IMG/VR virus record: IMGVR_UViG_3300035034_002381
Location: 109,507 to 173,506 of that record
DNA from: a virus
DNA: 64,000 nucleotides
Direction: 5' to 3' (one strand)
A program made the position numbers and the translations under genes. The notes beneath the pieces are model-generated. The model worked only from the letters and a program-made list of their open reading frames with translations. It was not told the DNA's origin and ran no database searches. Positions 33,000-42,103 of the stretch are shown piece by piece (position 1 is the first letter of the stretch; each line of letters opens with the position of its first letter).

Positions 33000-34673
33000 A
33001 TGAAAATTAAAAAAATAGAATGGAAAAATTTTGGAAGTTATGGAAATAAACTTCAAAGTTTAGAATTTACTAATAATGAAGGAAATTTTTATCTTGTCCT
33101 AGGACAAAACGGCTCAGGTAAAAGTACAATTTCGGACGTAATTAAATTTTCTTTGTATGGTAAATTACAAAAGAAAAAATTAAAGGATATCCCGAATAGA
33201 TTTAATGGTGCTGCTTGGTGTAGAATAACTTTAGATAAAGATGCATTTACCGAGGTTATTATAGAACGTGGAGTAAATCCAGGTATTCTTAATTGTTTTG
33301 TGAATGCCCAGGAATATGATCAAGCAGGAAAAAGAAATGTTCAACAATATATTGAGGAAGAAGTTATTGGACTCCCGTTTTATGTGTTTAACAACATTAT
33401 ATCATTGTCTATAAATGATTTCAAGTCATTTTTGAGTATGCGCCCTTCCGATAAAAGAGCTATTATTGACAAAATATTTAGTTTAGAAATAATTAATAGA
33501 ATCAGAACACATGTAAAATCTGAAATTAGAAAAATCAGAGACTCGATTTTAGTACTTGATAAAGAAATTGATGTACTTACAAGTTCTATGATAAATTCGG
33601 AAAATGAATTAAGAAAATTAGAAGAATTTGTTCAAGAAGATAATGAAAACAAAATATCTGAGTATAAAAATAAGATAGTCGAATTTAATGCATTTCTTGA
33701 TGTGAAAAGAAATGAGCTTGTTTCATTGGAAGAAAAGAAAGCTACAGTAGATGAGAAAAACCTTAATGTTAGTACAATCATCAAAAAATTACAAAATAAT
33801 ATTTACCATATTGAGCAGCGTGAAAAAGTTTATGAAAACGACAAATGTCCTACATGTGAAAGTGATTTAACAACGGATGATCATAAAAACCGACATGATG
33901 AATGGTTATCTAAAAAGTCAGATATGCGGGAAAGATTAGATAAAGTTTCTGAAAATAAGCGTAAAATCAAAGAAGCGACTGTTAAAATAGATAACGTTAG
34001 AAAAACATTAAACGCACATATTCAGAGAGCTAAAATCAATATTGAAAGTTATCAAAAAGAACTGAAAAAACTTGATACTCAAGATAATGATAAACAAACA
34101 GAGTATTTAGGAAATATTATCAATGATCTTAAAAGCAAACAAGTAGTTTCTAAGAAAAGAAAAGGTACAGAAGAGAAAAAATCAAATTTTTTTAAAATTC
34201 TAGAAGATATATTTGGAGATAAAGGTGTTAAACAACTTGCGATTAAAAGAATTCTTCCAAGTTTAAATACAGAAATCAATAGAATCATTAAAGAGCTTAA
34301 TATGGAATATCGTGTTATGTTTAATGAAGAGTTTGATGCAGAAATCAACCACCTCGGATACCCAGTATCTTCTGATATGCTTAGTACAGGAGAACGCAAA
34401 AAGGTTGATTTCGCAGTATTGATATCTTTGATAAGATTAATGAAACTAAAGTTCCAAGGACTCAATATAATATTTCTCGATGAAATTTTTAGTTCAATAG
34501 ATTCAGATGGAATACATCATATATTGAAGATATTGGCAAACACTTGTAAAGAATTAAATTTAAATACATTTGTGATTAATCACAGTCAGTTACCTGTTGA
34601 AATTTTTGATTATACTCTTAATGTAGAAAAAACGAATAATTTTTCAAATATAGAATTGGAAAAAGTAGAATAG
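33000..34673 (+). CDS. 46: Recombination nuclease subunit gp46 (Rad50/SbcC-like)
   Basis: ATPase partner of gp47. The protein has Walker A LGQNGSGKSTISD at about residue 36, the two arms of a coiled coil, the zinc-hook CPTCESDL in the middle, a signature region SSDMLSTGERKKVDFA, and Walker B NIIFLDEIFSSID. The 557 residues match T4 gp46 (560). It ends the gp41-47-46 operon. Confidence 0.93.
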   Translation: MKIKKIEWKNFGSYGNKLQSLEFTNNEGNFYLVLGQNGSGKSTISDVIKFSLYGKLQKKKLKDIPNRFNGAAWCRITLDKDAFTEVIIERGVNPGILNCFVNAQEYDQAGKRNVQQYIEEEVIGLPFYVFNNIISLSINDFKSFLSMRPSDKRAIIDKIFSLEIINRIRTHVKSEIRKIRDSILVLDKEIDVLTSSMINSENELRKLEEFVQEDNENKISEYKNKIVEFNAFLDVKRNELVSLEEKKATVDEKNLNVSTIIKKLQNNIYHIEQREKVYENDKCPTCESDLTTDDHKNRHDEWLSKKSDMRERLDKVSENKRKIKEATVKIDNVRKTLNAHIQRAKINIESYQKELKKLDTQDNDKQTEYLGNIINDLKSKQVVSKKRKGTEEKKSNFFKILEDIFGDKGVKQLAIKRILPSLNTEINRIIKELNMEYRVMFNEEFDAEINHLGYPVSSDMLSTGERKKVDFAVLISLIRLMKLKFQGLNIIFLDEIFSSIDSDGIHHILKILANTCKELNLNTFVINHSQLPVEIFDYTLNVEKTNNFSNIELEKVE

Positions 34674-34685
34674 ATATATATATTA
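34671..34685 (+). promoter_or_regulatory. Candidate late promoter before gp15
   Basis: TAGATATATATATTA overlaps the end of gp46 and fits the AGATATATAC motif seen ahead of several structural genes. It lies just upstream of the first of two duplicated start codons. Confidence 0.4.
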
Positions 34686-34688
34686 CTA

Positions 34689-34754
34689 ATGAATATAGGC
34701 AACAAACATAATTCCGATGATATGAATATAGGCAACAAACATAATTCCGATGAT
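34689..34754 (+). repeat. 33-bp tandem duplication containing the start codon
   Basis: Two identical 33-base units (34689-34721, 34722-34754), each encoding MNIGNKHNSDD. The duplication is in frame and includes the ATG and its leader-proximal sequence, so either copy could start translation. Confidence 0.95.
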
Positions 34755-35975
34755 GTATTTTCCAGGGCTATTGTAGTAGGTTTGATAAACCTGTTAAACA
34801 ATAAAATTCAATATGAAAATTATCTTTCAGAAACAGATAAAAAAGATATAATTGAAGTACCATGGTTTTTCAATCAATCTGGTGATGAAAGATTTATGCA
34901 AGATTTTTTTCAACACTGGGATAATTGCATTCATCCTAAACTTGCTACAGGGAATTATGATATAATCCCAAGAGGGGTCGTAACTTTAATTGATGAAACT
35001 ATTGACACTGGTTCTATGACGAACAGATTTGTCCGCGGATCAAGAGTCAAAGAAGTTAATGGTCAATTGCAAACATTTAGTGCATTTTTAAATTCTATAC
35101 CATTAAATATAAGTTTTGATTGTGTCATTGAAACTGATACTTATTTAGATTCATTGAAAATTAGACAAACGATTATTGAAACATTTTATGCTGTACAAGT
35201 TTATCACGTAACTTACAAAGGCGTTAAGATACCTTGTCAGGTCGGATTTCCCGAGCAAGTCGGAATTGATAAGACGTTTGAATACTCGTATGGTGACGAT
35301 ACTAAAACAAGACTGACATTTGATCTGTCTTTACAAACATTTCAACCAGTATTTGATAAAACTACAGAAAGACATAATGCTAACAGAATGAATTCAATTT
35401 CAGTAGGAATGGATACTGGTAGTCAAGATTTTAAAAGCATCACCATTACTAGTCCAGAAATAAATGATGAATTTTATTCATATCAGGATATGAGATTGGA
35501 ATGGCAAGATACAGGTACAATTCTTAGGGTTAATTTATCATATCAAATAGACAATTCTGGTGATTGGAAGCCGATAGAAAATTCTGTTATTAATTCGGGT
35601 TCATATTTATGGGCGGTACCAACATTTCAAGATACTTATCCCAGTGCAGTATTTTCTCAGAATTCTAATTATCCTGCGATACTAAAAGTTTTTGTAAATG
35701 GGTTAGGTGAAATTGAAGAAATTAAAATTATAGAAGGTGGTGATACATACACAAACGAACTAAAAATAACAATTGAAGAAAATAAAGATGGTAAAGATGG
35801 TATTACACCAGCTCAAATTAATCCTATTATTGTTGGTGGGTCAATTATCGATGTAGAAATAATTTCCCCAGGATTAGGCTATACACCTACAGAGGAATTT
35901 ACTGCCAAATTTAGAATTGAAAATACTACAGACCCGTCAATATATGACGAAATAGACAATATTAAATTAAGATAA
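34689..35975 (+). CDS. 15: Tail completion/sheath stabiliser, gp15-like
   Basis: T4 gp15 caps the tail and joins it to the head. The N-terminal 240 residues follow the gp15 outline: an early hydrophobic helix (AIVVGLINLLNNKIQYENY), IIEVPWFFNQSGDERFMQDF, IPRGVVTLIDETIDTG, NIPLNISF-type strand (SIPLNISFDCVIETD), and RLTFDLSLQTFQPVF. The remainder is a beta-rich extension with ITIEENKDGKDGITP. It has 428 residues against 272 in T4. The duplicated start could add or remove 11 residues. The call is by pattern and is moderate. Confidence 0.55.
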   Translation: MNIGNKHNSDDMNIGNKHNSDDVFSRAIVVGLINLLNNKIQYENYLSETDKKDIIEVPWFFNQSGDERFMQDFFQHWDNCIHPKLATGNYDIIPRGVVTLIDETIDTGSMTNRFVRGSRVKEVNGQLQTFSAFLNSIPLNISFDCVIETDTYLDSLKIRQTIIETFYAVQVYHVTYKGVKIPCQVGFPEQVGIDKTFEYSYGDDTKTRLTFDLSLQTFQPVFDKTTERHNANRMNSISVGMDTGSQDFKSITITSPEINDEFYSYQDMRLEWQDTGTILRVNLSYQIDNSGDWKPIENSVINSGSYLWAVPTFQDTYPSAVFSQNSNYPAILKVFVNGLGEIEEIKIIEGGDTYTNELKITIEENKDGKDGITPAQINPIIVGGSIIDVEIISPGLGYTPTEEFTAKFRIENTTDPSIYDEIDNIKLR

Positions 35976-35990
35976 AAAATTAATTTAAGT

Positions 35991-36004
35991 TAGATATATA
36001 CATT
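35991..36004 (+). promoter_or_regulatory. Candidate late promoter before the acidic repeat protein
   Basis: TAGATATATACATT, a clear instance of the late-type motif, with a leader of about 28 bases to the ATG at 36033. Confidence 0.45.
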
Positions 36005-36032
36005 AGAAATAAACCGAAAATAATACACTATA

Positions 36033-38654
36033 ATGGTTAAATTAAGTGCTCGAATTGAAGATCTTCAAAAAAACACAGGATCTTTAGAAGTAAAGAAAAT
36101 TTGCGAAAACGCATTATCAGAAATCTCAAAAATTAACAAAACTAGAATCTCGCCTTCTGCAAAAAAAGAGTTGGCAATTTCTATAACAGAAAATGTTATT
36201 GACGAACTTTCTGGATTTGATGAATCAATTGTGGAATCCTTTATTAAAAAGGAAAAGACTGCATTGACTCTTGATAATCTAGGTATTAGTGAAGCAATGG
36301 ACAAAATTGCTGAAAGTGATTTGAAAAATCATCCGGCAATTTCATATGCCATTAGAGGATTCCAAGATAAACTCTCAAACCCTGATTATTTGATTGCTGA
36401 AGAATTTTATAGCAAATTTAAGCCATTCGATTGGCATCCACAAGTCAAATCCGAACTTGATAATATATTTGAAAAGGTAACAATATACAAAGACGATATT
36501 ATCATCCAAAAGGCTGTTCATGGTTTAAAAAATTCTAAGTCTTCATATTTACTAAAAGGTATTAATGAGACTCTTGAAGCTTATTTGGAAGAAAGAACAA
36601 AGAAAAACAAAGAAGAACTTGTTGAAAGACTTGATCGTTTCTCTTTTGATCATATGATCAGAAACCTGAAAAATGCTGTTCAATCGTCAAATGATAATGA
36701 ACTTGTAATTAAAGAAGGTAAAGGACAAGCTATACCGAAGGATATTTATTCACTCGTTTTTATAAATGAAAATAACGAAATATTTGGTACAGGTAAAGAA
36801 TTTTACGCAAAATCCGGAAATACTCTTATTAAGCTTAATGAAAGTGATGTTTCTTCTCTTTCACATGATTTTGTAAAAGTCAATGAGTTTTTAAATAGTG
36901 ATTCTGTAAAAATTGTTGGAGACACAATGACTATTTATGGATCAGATAGAAAATTTGTACTTGAATCTGTGAATGGCAATGTTAGTATTACTGTCAATGA
37001 CAAGAAGATGACCAATGAAGAATTCCAAAGTATCTATATGAAATCTGGAGTTTTATCAAGAAGAAATTCTGACCAAGTCGGAATGATTAATTATATTGTT
37101 GAAAACTTTGATTCAATTACCAAAATAGACTTCGGAAAAAGAATTTTATCTCCGAATATGGCAAACAGAAGAGTTGATATATTCAAACTTGATGAAAACA
37201 TTTTTATTACTAAAGAAGATCCTATGATGGGTCGTGTTGATTTTTTCAAAAATCTTAATGCAACACAATCAAAAAACTTGGTAATAGAATATCTTAATTA
37301 TGATATTTCAGAATCTTTTACTGAAATGATTTCTTCTGAAGATAAACAATTAAAAGAATATTCTAAAGCTAAACAAAGTTATATCAAAGCTATTTCTAAA
37401 CTTGAAGAAAAAGTAAAAGAGTTGAGTTCAATCAATGATCCTGCTATTTTAGAATCTGAAGAATTTCAGAATATTCTTTCCATTTTAAATCAAGAAATTG
37501 ATTCTTTAAAAGAAGAATATAATTCTTATGTGGCTTCAATTGTTGAAATGGAAACGGCACCTACAGCATCGCCTGAAGAAGATGCCGGTAAAGATTTAGG
37601 AACAGAAACTGAAAGGGGAGATTTTACAGTAGATGATAAAGTCAAATGTCTTAAACTAGAATGTTGTGGAACAATTACTGGTGTTAACGGTGATGCATAT
37701 ACAATATTAACTGACGATGGAAAAACTGAAATATGTAAAGCTGAAGATTTAGAATTACTTGAGGTTTCTGAATCTGATGGACTTGAAGATAAAATCGACA
37801 AAGTTACAAAGTTTATTGATAAATTAGGAGACGGCGAATCTGATGACGAAGAGGAAGATGATGATGAAGAAGAGGGAGACGATGATGATGATGATGAGGA
37901 TGATGAGGATGAAGAAGATGAGGATGAAGAAGGAGATGATGATGAAGAATTTGATGTTGATGGACTTGATGCAAAGGATCCTGATCTTACTACCGAGGCC
38001 GAAACCGCTCCTCCCACTACCGATGTAAATGACGCCTCAAAAGAAGTTGTTGATGCAAACGATACTGATCTCACACCATTAACCGCAGGCGACAAAATTA
38101 ATAAATCTGGAAAAATTGGAACTGTCCAAGGAGTAAAGGATGAAATTGCGACTGTATTATTTGATGATGGTTCAACAGAAACAGTAAAAACATCTGAAGT
38201 TTCTTTACAAATGAAACATGAAGATTCAATTACTGAAGATCATTCTGATGTTGCCGGAGCGGCTCCTATCGAAGATCTTAATTCACTCACACCCGGCGAT
38301 CGAGTAGAAACTGAGGATGATGTATATGGTTCAGTTCAAGGCGTACGTGATGATATTGTAACTGTATTACATGATGATGGTTCAACAGAATCTTATGGTC
38401 CTGGTGAATTATACTTTGTTAAGAAACACGAAGAAGCAATATCTGAAGATTTTTCAGCAGGAGATGAAGTTGAATTGACTGATGGTTCTAGAGCTAAAGT
38501 TACTAGCACAATTGATGATAAAGTGATGATTATTGACGACCAAGGAAAAACTTCAACGGTCCCAAAATCTGATCTTAATCTTATCAAGGGAATCGGTACA
38601 CAAGCAGATGAAGTCGAAGGTAAAGAAAACGATGGAAAATCTGTAGATGTATAA
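36033..38654 (+). CDS. Large acidic protein with four SH3/KOW-like repeats
   Basis: An 873-residue protein of unknown family. Residues 1-510 are helical with a beta-rich middle (ETMTIYGS-type strands, e.g. VGDTMTIYGSDRKFVLESV). Then come four similar units of about 45 residues, near 531, 687, 750 and 809, each with a GDxV/I start, a hydrophobic TV strand and DDGSTE or DDGKTE. They look like small KOW/SH3 barrels. An Asp/Glu tract occupies about 600-645. DNA of the middle units is nearly identical (GATGATGGTTCAACAGAA at 38166 and 38373), so they duplicated recently. Possibly a virion or scaffold protein, as it sits among late genes. Confidence 0.55.
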   Translation: MVKLSARIEDLQKNTGSLEVKKICENALSEISKINKTRISPSAKKELAISITENVIDELSGFDESIVESFIKKEKTALTLDNLGISEAMDKIAESDLKNHPAISYAIRGFQDKLSNPDYLIAEEFYSKFKPFDWHPQVKSELDNIFEKVTIYKDDIIIQKAVHGLKNSKSSYLLKGINETLEAYLEERTKKNKEELVERLDRFSFDHMIRNLKNAVQSSNDNELVIKEGKGQAIPKDIYSLVFINENNEIFGTGKEFYAKSGNTLIKLNESDVSSLSHDFVKVNEFLNSDSVKIVGDTMTIYGSDRKFVLESVNGNVSITVNDKKMTNEEFQSIYMKSGVLSRRNSDQVGMINYIVENFDSITKIDFGKRILSPNMANRRVDIFKLDENIFITKEDPMMGRVDFFKNLNATQSKNLVIEYLNYDISESFTEMISSEDKQLKEYSKAKQSYIKAISKLEEKVKELSSINDPAILESEEFQNILSILNQEIDSLKEEYNSYVASIVEMETAPTASPEEDAGKDLGTETERGDFTVDDKVKCLKLECCGTITGVNGDAYTILTDDGKTEICKAEDLELLEVSESDGLEDKIDKVTKFIDKLGDGESDDEEEDDDEEEGDDDDDDEDDEDEEDEDEEGDDDEEFDVDGLDAKDPDLTTEAETAPPTTDVNDASKEVVDANDTDLTPLTAGDKINKSGKIGTVQGVKDEIATVLFDDGSTETVKTSEVSLQMKHEDSITEDHSDVAGAAPIEDLNSLTPGDRVETEDDVYGSVQGVRDDIVTVLHDDGSTESYGPGELYFVKKHEEAISEDFSAGDEVELTDGSRAKVTSTIDDKVMIIDDQGKTSTVPKSDLNLIKGIGTQADEVEGKENDGKSVDV
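37838..37955 (+). repeat. Low-complexity GAT/GAA tract encoding Asp/Glu
   Basis: About 120 bases of GAT, GAC, GAA and GAG codons encode an almost pure acidic stretch. The reverse strand gives a spurious Ser-rich ORF here. The tract is prone to length change. Confidence 0.85.
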
Positions 38655-38923
38655 TGATAAGAGAATTCCAAGAATATCTTAAAGATAGAATAGGTAGTCA
38701 AGAGCAAGAACAAGAATTATATGACGATAAGTATAATTCTCATGTCGAAATTGCAATTATAAAAGTAGATAAAATCATTGAGCTTTTAGAAGATCTTCAA
38801 AGGGATCTTCTAAAAGCTACTATTTCATATTCAGACATTGATAACAAAATCAAATATTTTAAAGATTTGAAAGAAGAAATCAAAACTGAAGACACTAACA
38901 CTAAACAAACTAAAAGCACATAA
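38654..38923 (+). CDS. Small coiled-coil protein
   Basis: The 89-residue product begins MIREFQEYLKDRIG, loosely like a CTS but without a cut site. It then forms helices (HVEIAIIKVDKIIELLEDLQ, SYSDIDNKIKYFKDLKEEI) and a Thr/Lys-rich tail. It overlaps the upstream stop (TAATG-like junction) and precedes the sigma factor. Function unknown. Confidence 0.55.
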   Translation: MIREFQEYLKDRIGSQEQEQELYDDKYNSHVEIAIIKVDKIIELLEDLQRDLLKATISYSDIDNKIKYFKDLKEEIKTEDTNTKQTKST

Positions 38924-38927
38924 AAAT

Positions 38928-39275
38928 ATGCCAGTATATTGCCCACCCGATAAATTTAAAGCAGCTATTCTAGAATCACTTGAACAAGATGAACTGACTC
39001 CAGATGCATTAATGTATCTAATGAGAATAGCAAATGAAGCAAGTAAAAAATTGAAATACAAAAATCCTAAAGATCGAGAAGATTGTATAGGTACAGCTCA
39101 AGAAGTAATTCTCAAATATTGGAGAGGATATAACCCAGAAAAATCATCATACCCATTTGCATATTATACACAAATGGTAGTACATGGATTAGCTAAAGGA
39201 TGGCATGAGCTTCATCCAATCAAAACAATTAACAAAGTTTCATTATCCCACGAGAATATTCACAGTTTTGAATAA
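38928..39275 (+). CDS. 55: Late transcription sigma factor gp55-like
   Basis: T4 gp55 directs host RNA polymerase to late promoters. The 115-residue protein has the sigma region 2 pattern in a gp55-like form: LMRIANEASKKLKYKN, CIGTAQEVILKYWRGYNPEK, SYPFAYYTQMVVHGLAKGW. T4 gp55 has 185 residues, so this one is shortened and lacks the C-terminal clamp-binding tail that can be seen in T4 (LDFLYE). It is the likely reader of the AGATATATAC motifs in the window (inference). Confidence 0.7.
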   Translation: MPVYCPPDKFKAAILESLEQDELTPDALMYLMRIANEASKKLKYKNPKDREDCIGTAQEVILKYWRGYNPEKSSYPFAYYTQMVVHGLAKGWHELHPIKTINKVSLSHENIHSFE

Positions 39276-39280
39276 GTCTA

Positions 39281-39784
39281 ATGTCATCCTCAGATTATAA
39301 AAACAAAAACAAGCCAACTAAAAACAGTAGATATAGACAAGGATACTACAGACCTGAAAACAGTGAAAAGTATTTGGGTGATGTAACTAAAATAATCTAT
39401 AGATCTACATACGAATACAAATTCTGTAGATTTTGCGATAATTCTACAGATGTATTAAGTTGGTCATCCGAACCATTTTCAGTAAAATATTATGATCCTG
39501 TTAAGCAGAAAAAACGTGATTATTTTATAGACTTTTATATGAAATATAAGAGAGCTGATACAATCAATGATTATTTAATAGAAGTTAAACCTAAAAAGAA
39601 ACTTGTTATGCCAGTTTTTGAAGGTAAACAAACTCTAAAAAGATTAAAATCTTACAATTCTGAAGTCGAAGAATTTTTGACAAATAAATCTAAAATTGAA
39701 GCTGCAAAAGATTATGCTCGTAGCTTAGGTTATAAATTTATAGTAGTAACAGAAGACTTTTTGTATAACAATGATCTAGAATAA
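39281..39784 (+). CDS. 4: Head completion nuclease-like gp4
   Basis: Needed to finish DNA-filled heads. The 167-residue protein matches gp4 well: YRPENSEKYLGDVTKIIYRS, KFCRFCDNSTDVLSWSSEP, VKYYDPVKQKKRDYFIDFYM and the nuclease-like DYLIEVKPKK. T4 gp4 has about 150 residues. The D-EVK spacing is that of the restriction-endonuclease fold. It is placed before the portal. Confidence 0.85.
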   Translation: MSSSDYKNKNKPTKNSRYRQGYYRPENSEKYLGDVTKIIYRSTYEYKFCRFCDNSTDVLSWSSEPFSVKYYDPVKQKKRDYFIDFYMKYKRADTINDYLIEVKPKKKLVMPVFEGKQTLKRLKSYNSEVEEFLTNKSKIEAAKDYARSLGYKFIVVTEDFLYNNDLE

Positions 39785-40479
39785 TGGAAAATCCGATAAT
39801 AACATATAGAGATAATCTATTAGCACCTGGTAATATGAATCAAGAAATGACTAAAAGATTTCTTGATTTGTATGTTTTAAACATAAGACCGAAAACAGAT
39901 TTTCTAGAAACTGATGAAGAAACTAAAGTTATACAATTTGGTAAATTTCTTCCTGGAAAAATTTATACATTTAAATATGATCCACTTTACAAGAATAAAC
40001 TGGATTTCTTTGATAAAAGACCAGTAATATTATGCAACCAAGTATTCTTTGCAAAAGGTACAAAGAATCTTATTTTGTCTGGCCTAAATCTAAATTTTTT
40101 ACCTGAAGAAATAGTTACACAATTATTATCAAAATTTTATGAACTTTTCGATAAAGAAATAGATTTAAGTTATAATATGGCAGGTTCAAATAATGTCAAT
40201 TTTGATATCCGAGAAATTGCTATGTTTTTTAAAGAATGGAAAGAGGTCTTGGCATACTTTGGAGGTCTAAATGGTTTAGGTTATCAGTTTGCATATAGAC
40301 ATTATATTATTGATAGAATTGAATTTTTAAGATATGTTGAATATCAACATTGGGAAATGCTACCCTTTCTAATGACAGAAGAAATAGAAGGTAAATCTGT
40401 AAAGGAGATATATACTTTATATTGGAAAACTTTAATTAGTAATGTAAACAAGTCAATAAACAAATCAAAAAAGAGATAA
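39784..40479 (+). CDS. Probable virion protein, unassigned
   Basis: The 231-residue protein is conserved-looking and sits between gp4 and the portal, where T4 has gp53, but it does not resemble gp53. Notable parts are FGKFLPGKIYTFKYDPLYK, the D-rich DFFDKRPVIL, and ILSGLNLNFLPEEIV, a combination I associate with a structural protein of other T4-like phages but cannot name. A helical C-terminus ends in a Lys-rich tail. It starts on the gp4 stop (TAATG). Confidence 0.5.
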   Translation: MENPIITYRDNLLAPGNMNQEMTKRFLDLYVLNIRPKTDFLETDEETKVIQFGKFLPGKIYTFKYDPLYKNKLDFFDKRPVILCNQVFFAKGTKNLILSGLNLNFLPEEIVTQLLSKFYELFDKEIDLSYNMAGSNNVNFDIREIAMFFKEWKEVLAYFGGLNGLGYQFAYRHYIIDRIEFLRYVEYQHWEMLPFLMTEEIEGKSVKEIYTLYWKTLISNVNKSINKSKKR

Positions 40480-40498
40480 ATATCTAAATTAAAATATT

Positions 40499-42097
40499 AT
40501 GGCAGGATTTCTAAATAGAGGTAACCCAACATCAATTTTTGGTACTATTGGAAAGGCATTAAAACGTCTTTCTAATCTTGGAATGGATTATGATGATATG
40601 GTCGTCAAACAATCCAGAGCCGTTGGTGTAACAGAGTCAGAATTCGGAAACTCGGGATATTTACCTAAAGAGTACTTATATTCTTTGGCAATGTCAGACA
40701 TTGGTCAAAAGAAATTTATTGCATATTTCGAAAAAGATTATCAATCTCGAAGAGATTATTTAAGAAGATTTGCGATGAATGGGGAAATTGATTATATCGT
40801 TGAAACTATCGTTGATGAATCTATAGTATATGATGAGAAAAATTATTTCTGTCGACCAGATACAACATCAATTGGTGAGTATTTGAATGATGATAAAGAA
40901 GCTGAAATTAAGGAAATTATTAATGGTAGTTTTAAGAAAATCTATAGCGCCTTTAAATTTAAGGAATCGCATGATTCTTGGCATTACTTTAAAAAGTTTT
41001 TGATCGATGGATTTTTAACATTTGAAATCATTTTTGATAAAGAAGGAAAGGAAATTATTGGATTTAAAGAACTTGACGCATTATCGTTAAGACCTGCCGT
41101 ACAAGAAATGGATGATGGTTCTTACAAAAAAATATGGTTACAATATGAAGATGTTCCCACATTAAAAAGAGAACTACTTGATAGTTCAATTATCTATATT
41201 TCATACGCCAAAGGAAATTTTGTTGGAAGACTATCGTATACTGAAAGATTAGTGAGATCATTTAATCTTTTGAGAATCATGGAAAATTCGAGAATTATTT
41301 GGAACGTAATGAATTCATCCTATCGATTAAAAATGGTAGTACCTATCGGAACTAAATCTCGTCAGAAAGCTAAAGAATCTCTTGCTGATATGCTATCAGT
41401 TTATAAAGAAGATATTTCATTAGACTTTGATTCAGGTGAATTAACCGTAAATGGTAAACCTACCATGCAATTCTATAAAAACTATCTACTACCAAGTAAA
41501 AATGGTGAACAACCTGAAATTGATGTCATGGGTGGTGAAGGTCCTGACTTATCAGATACCGACGCACTTAAATATTTCTATGATAAATTAAGAATGGACT
41601 CTAAAGTTCCATTTAATCGATTAGAATTTGATGGTGGCGGTGGAGGCCAAATACAATTTGAAGCTTCTAGTATGGATAGGGATGAAATTAGATTTTCTAA
41701 ATTTATTCGAAGATTGCGAGCGATTTATCAGGAAATTTTACTCAAGCCCTTGTGGATTCAATTATGTTTACAAAAGCCAGAATTGGCTAATGATCGACTG
41801 CTCGAATCTAACTTAGGACTTATCTTTAATTCAGATAATATCTTTGAAGAAGCTAAAAATATGGATATTAATGAACGTAGAGCTAACTTTATCTCGACCA
41901 TGCAACAAATTACTGTTCCTGAACTTGACGAATCTGGTATGATTACTGAGGTGCCTTATTTTAACGCCAAGTTCTTGATTCAGAAATATATGAAACTTCC
42001 TGATGCTGATATTAAACGTAATGAAAAATTACAAACTAAGAAAAAGGAAGAAGATGAGAAAAAAGCAAAAGAAATTGCTAAGCAACAAGGATTTTAA
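40499..42097 (+). CDS. 20: Portal vertex protein gp20
   Basis: Twelve copies form the DNA entry channel and the start point of head assembly. The 532 residues equal T4 gp20 (524). Typical segments are YLRRFAMNGEIDYIVETIVD, SWHYFKKFLIDGFLTFEII, VPIGTKSRQKAKESLADML and FDGGGGGQIQFEASSMDRDE, then KFIRRLRAIYQEI. In T4, genes 67, 68, 21, 22 and 23 follow; here a glycosyltransferase and a sulfotransferase follow instead. Confidence 0.95.
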   Translation: MAGFLNRGNPTSIFGTIGKALKRLSNLGMDYDDMVVKQSRAVGVTESEFGNSGYLPKEYLYSLAMSDIGQKKFIAYFEKDYQSRRDYLRRFAMNGEIDYIVETIVDESIVYDEKNYFCRPDTTSIGEYLNDDKEAEIKEIINGSFKKIYSAFKFKESHDSWHYFKKFLIDGFLTFEIIFDKEGKEIIGFKELDALSLRPAVQEMDDGSYKKIWLQYEDVPTLKRELLDSSIIYISYAKGNFVGRLSYTERLVRSFNLLRIMENSRIIWNVMNSSYRLKMVVPIGTKSRQKAKESLADMLSVYKEDISLDFDSGELTVNGKPTMQFYKNYLLPSKNGEQPEIDVMGGEGPDLSDTDALKYFYDKLRMDSKVPFNRLEFDGGGGGQIQFEASSMDRDEIRFSKFIRRLRAIYQEILLKPLWIQLCLQKPELANDRLLESNLGLIFNSDNIFEEAKNMDINERRANFISTMQQITVPELDESGMITEVPYFNAKFLIQKYMKLPDADIKRNEKLQTKKKEEDEKKAKEIAKQQGF

Positions 42098-42103
42098 TTT
42101 TCA

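Noticed and set aside
34689-34754. 33-bp repeats as a possible CRISPR start
   Set aside because: Only two units, directly joined without spacers, and in frame with a coding region.
37526-38095. Ser-rich 189-residue ORF on the minus strand
   Set aside because: It is the mirror of the GAT/GAA tract in the acidic repeat protein; composition is an artefact and no start context supports it.
40402-40415. AGATATATACTTTA as another late promoter
   Set aside because: It is inside the coding region of the gene at 39784; it could serve the portal gene but is about 85 bases upstream, and AT-rich coding DNA yields such matches by chance.
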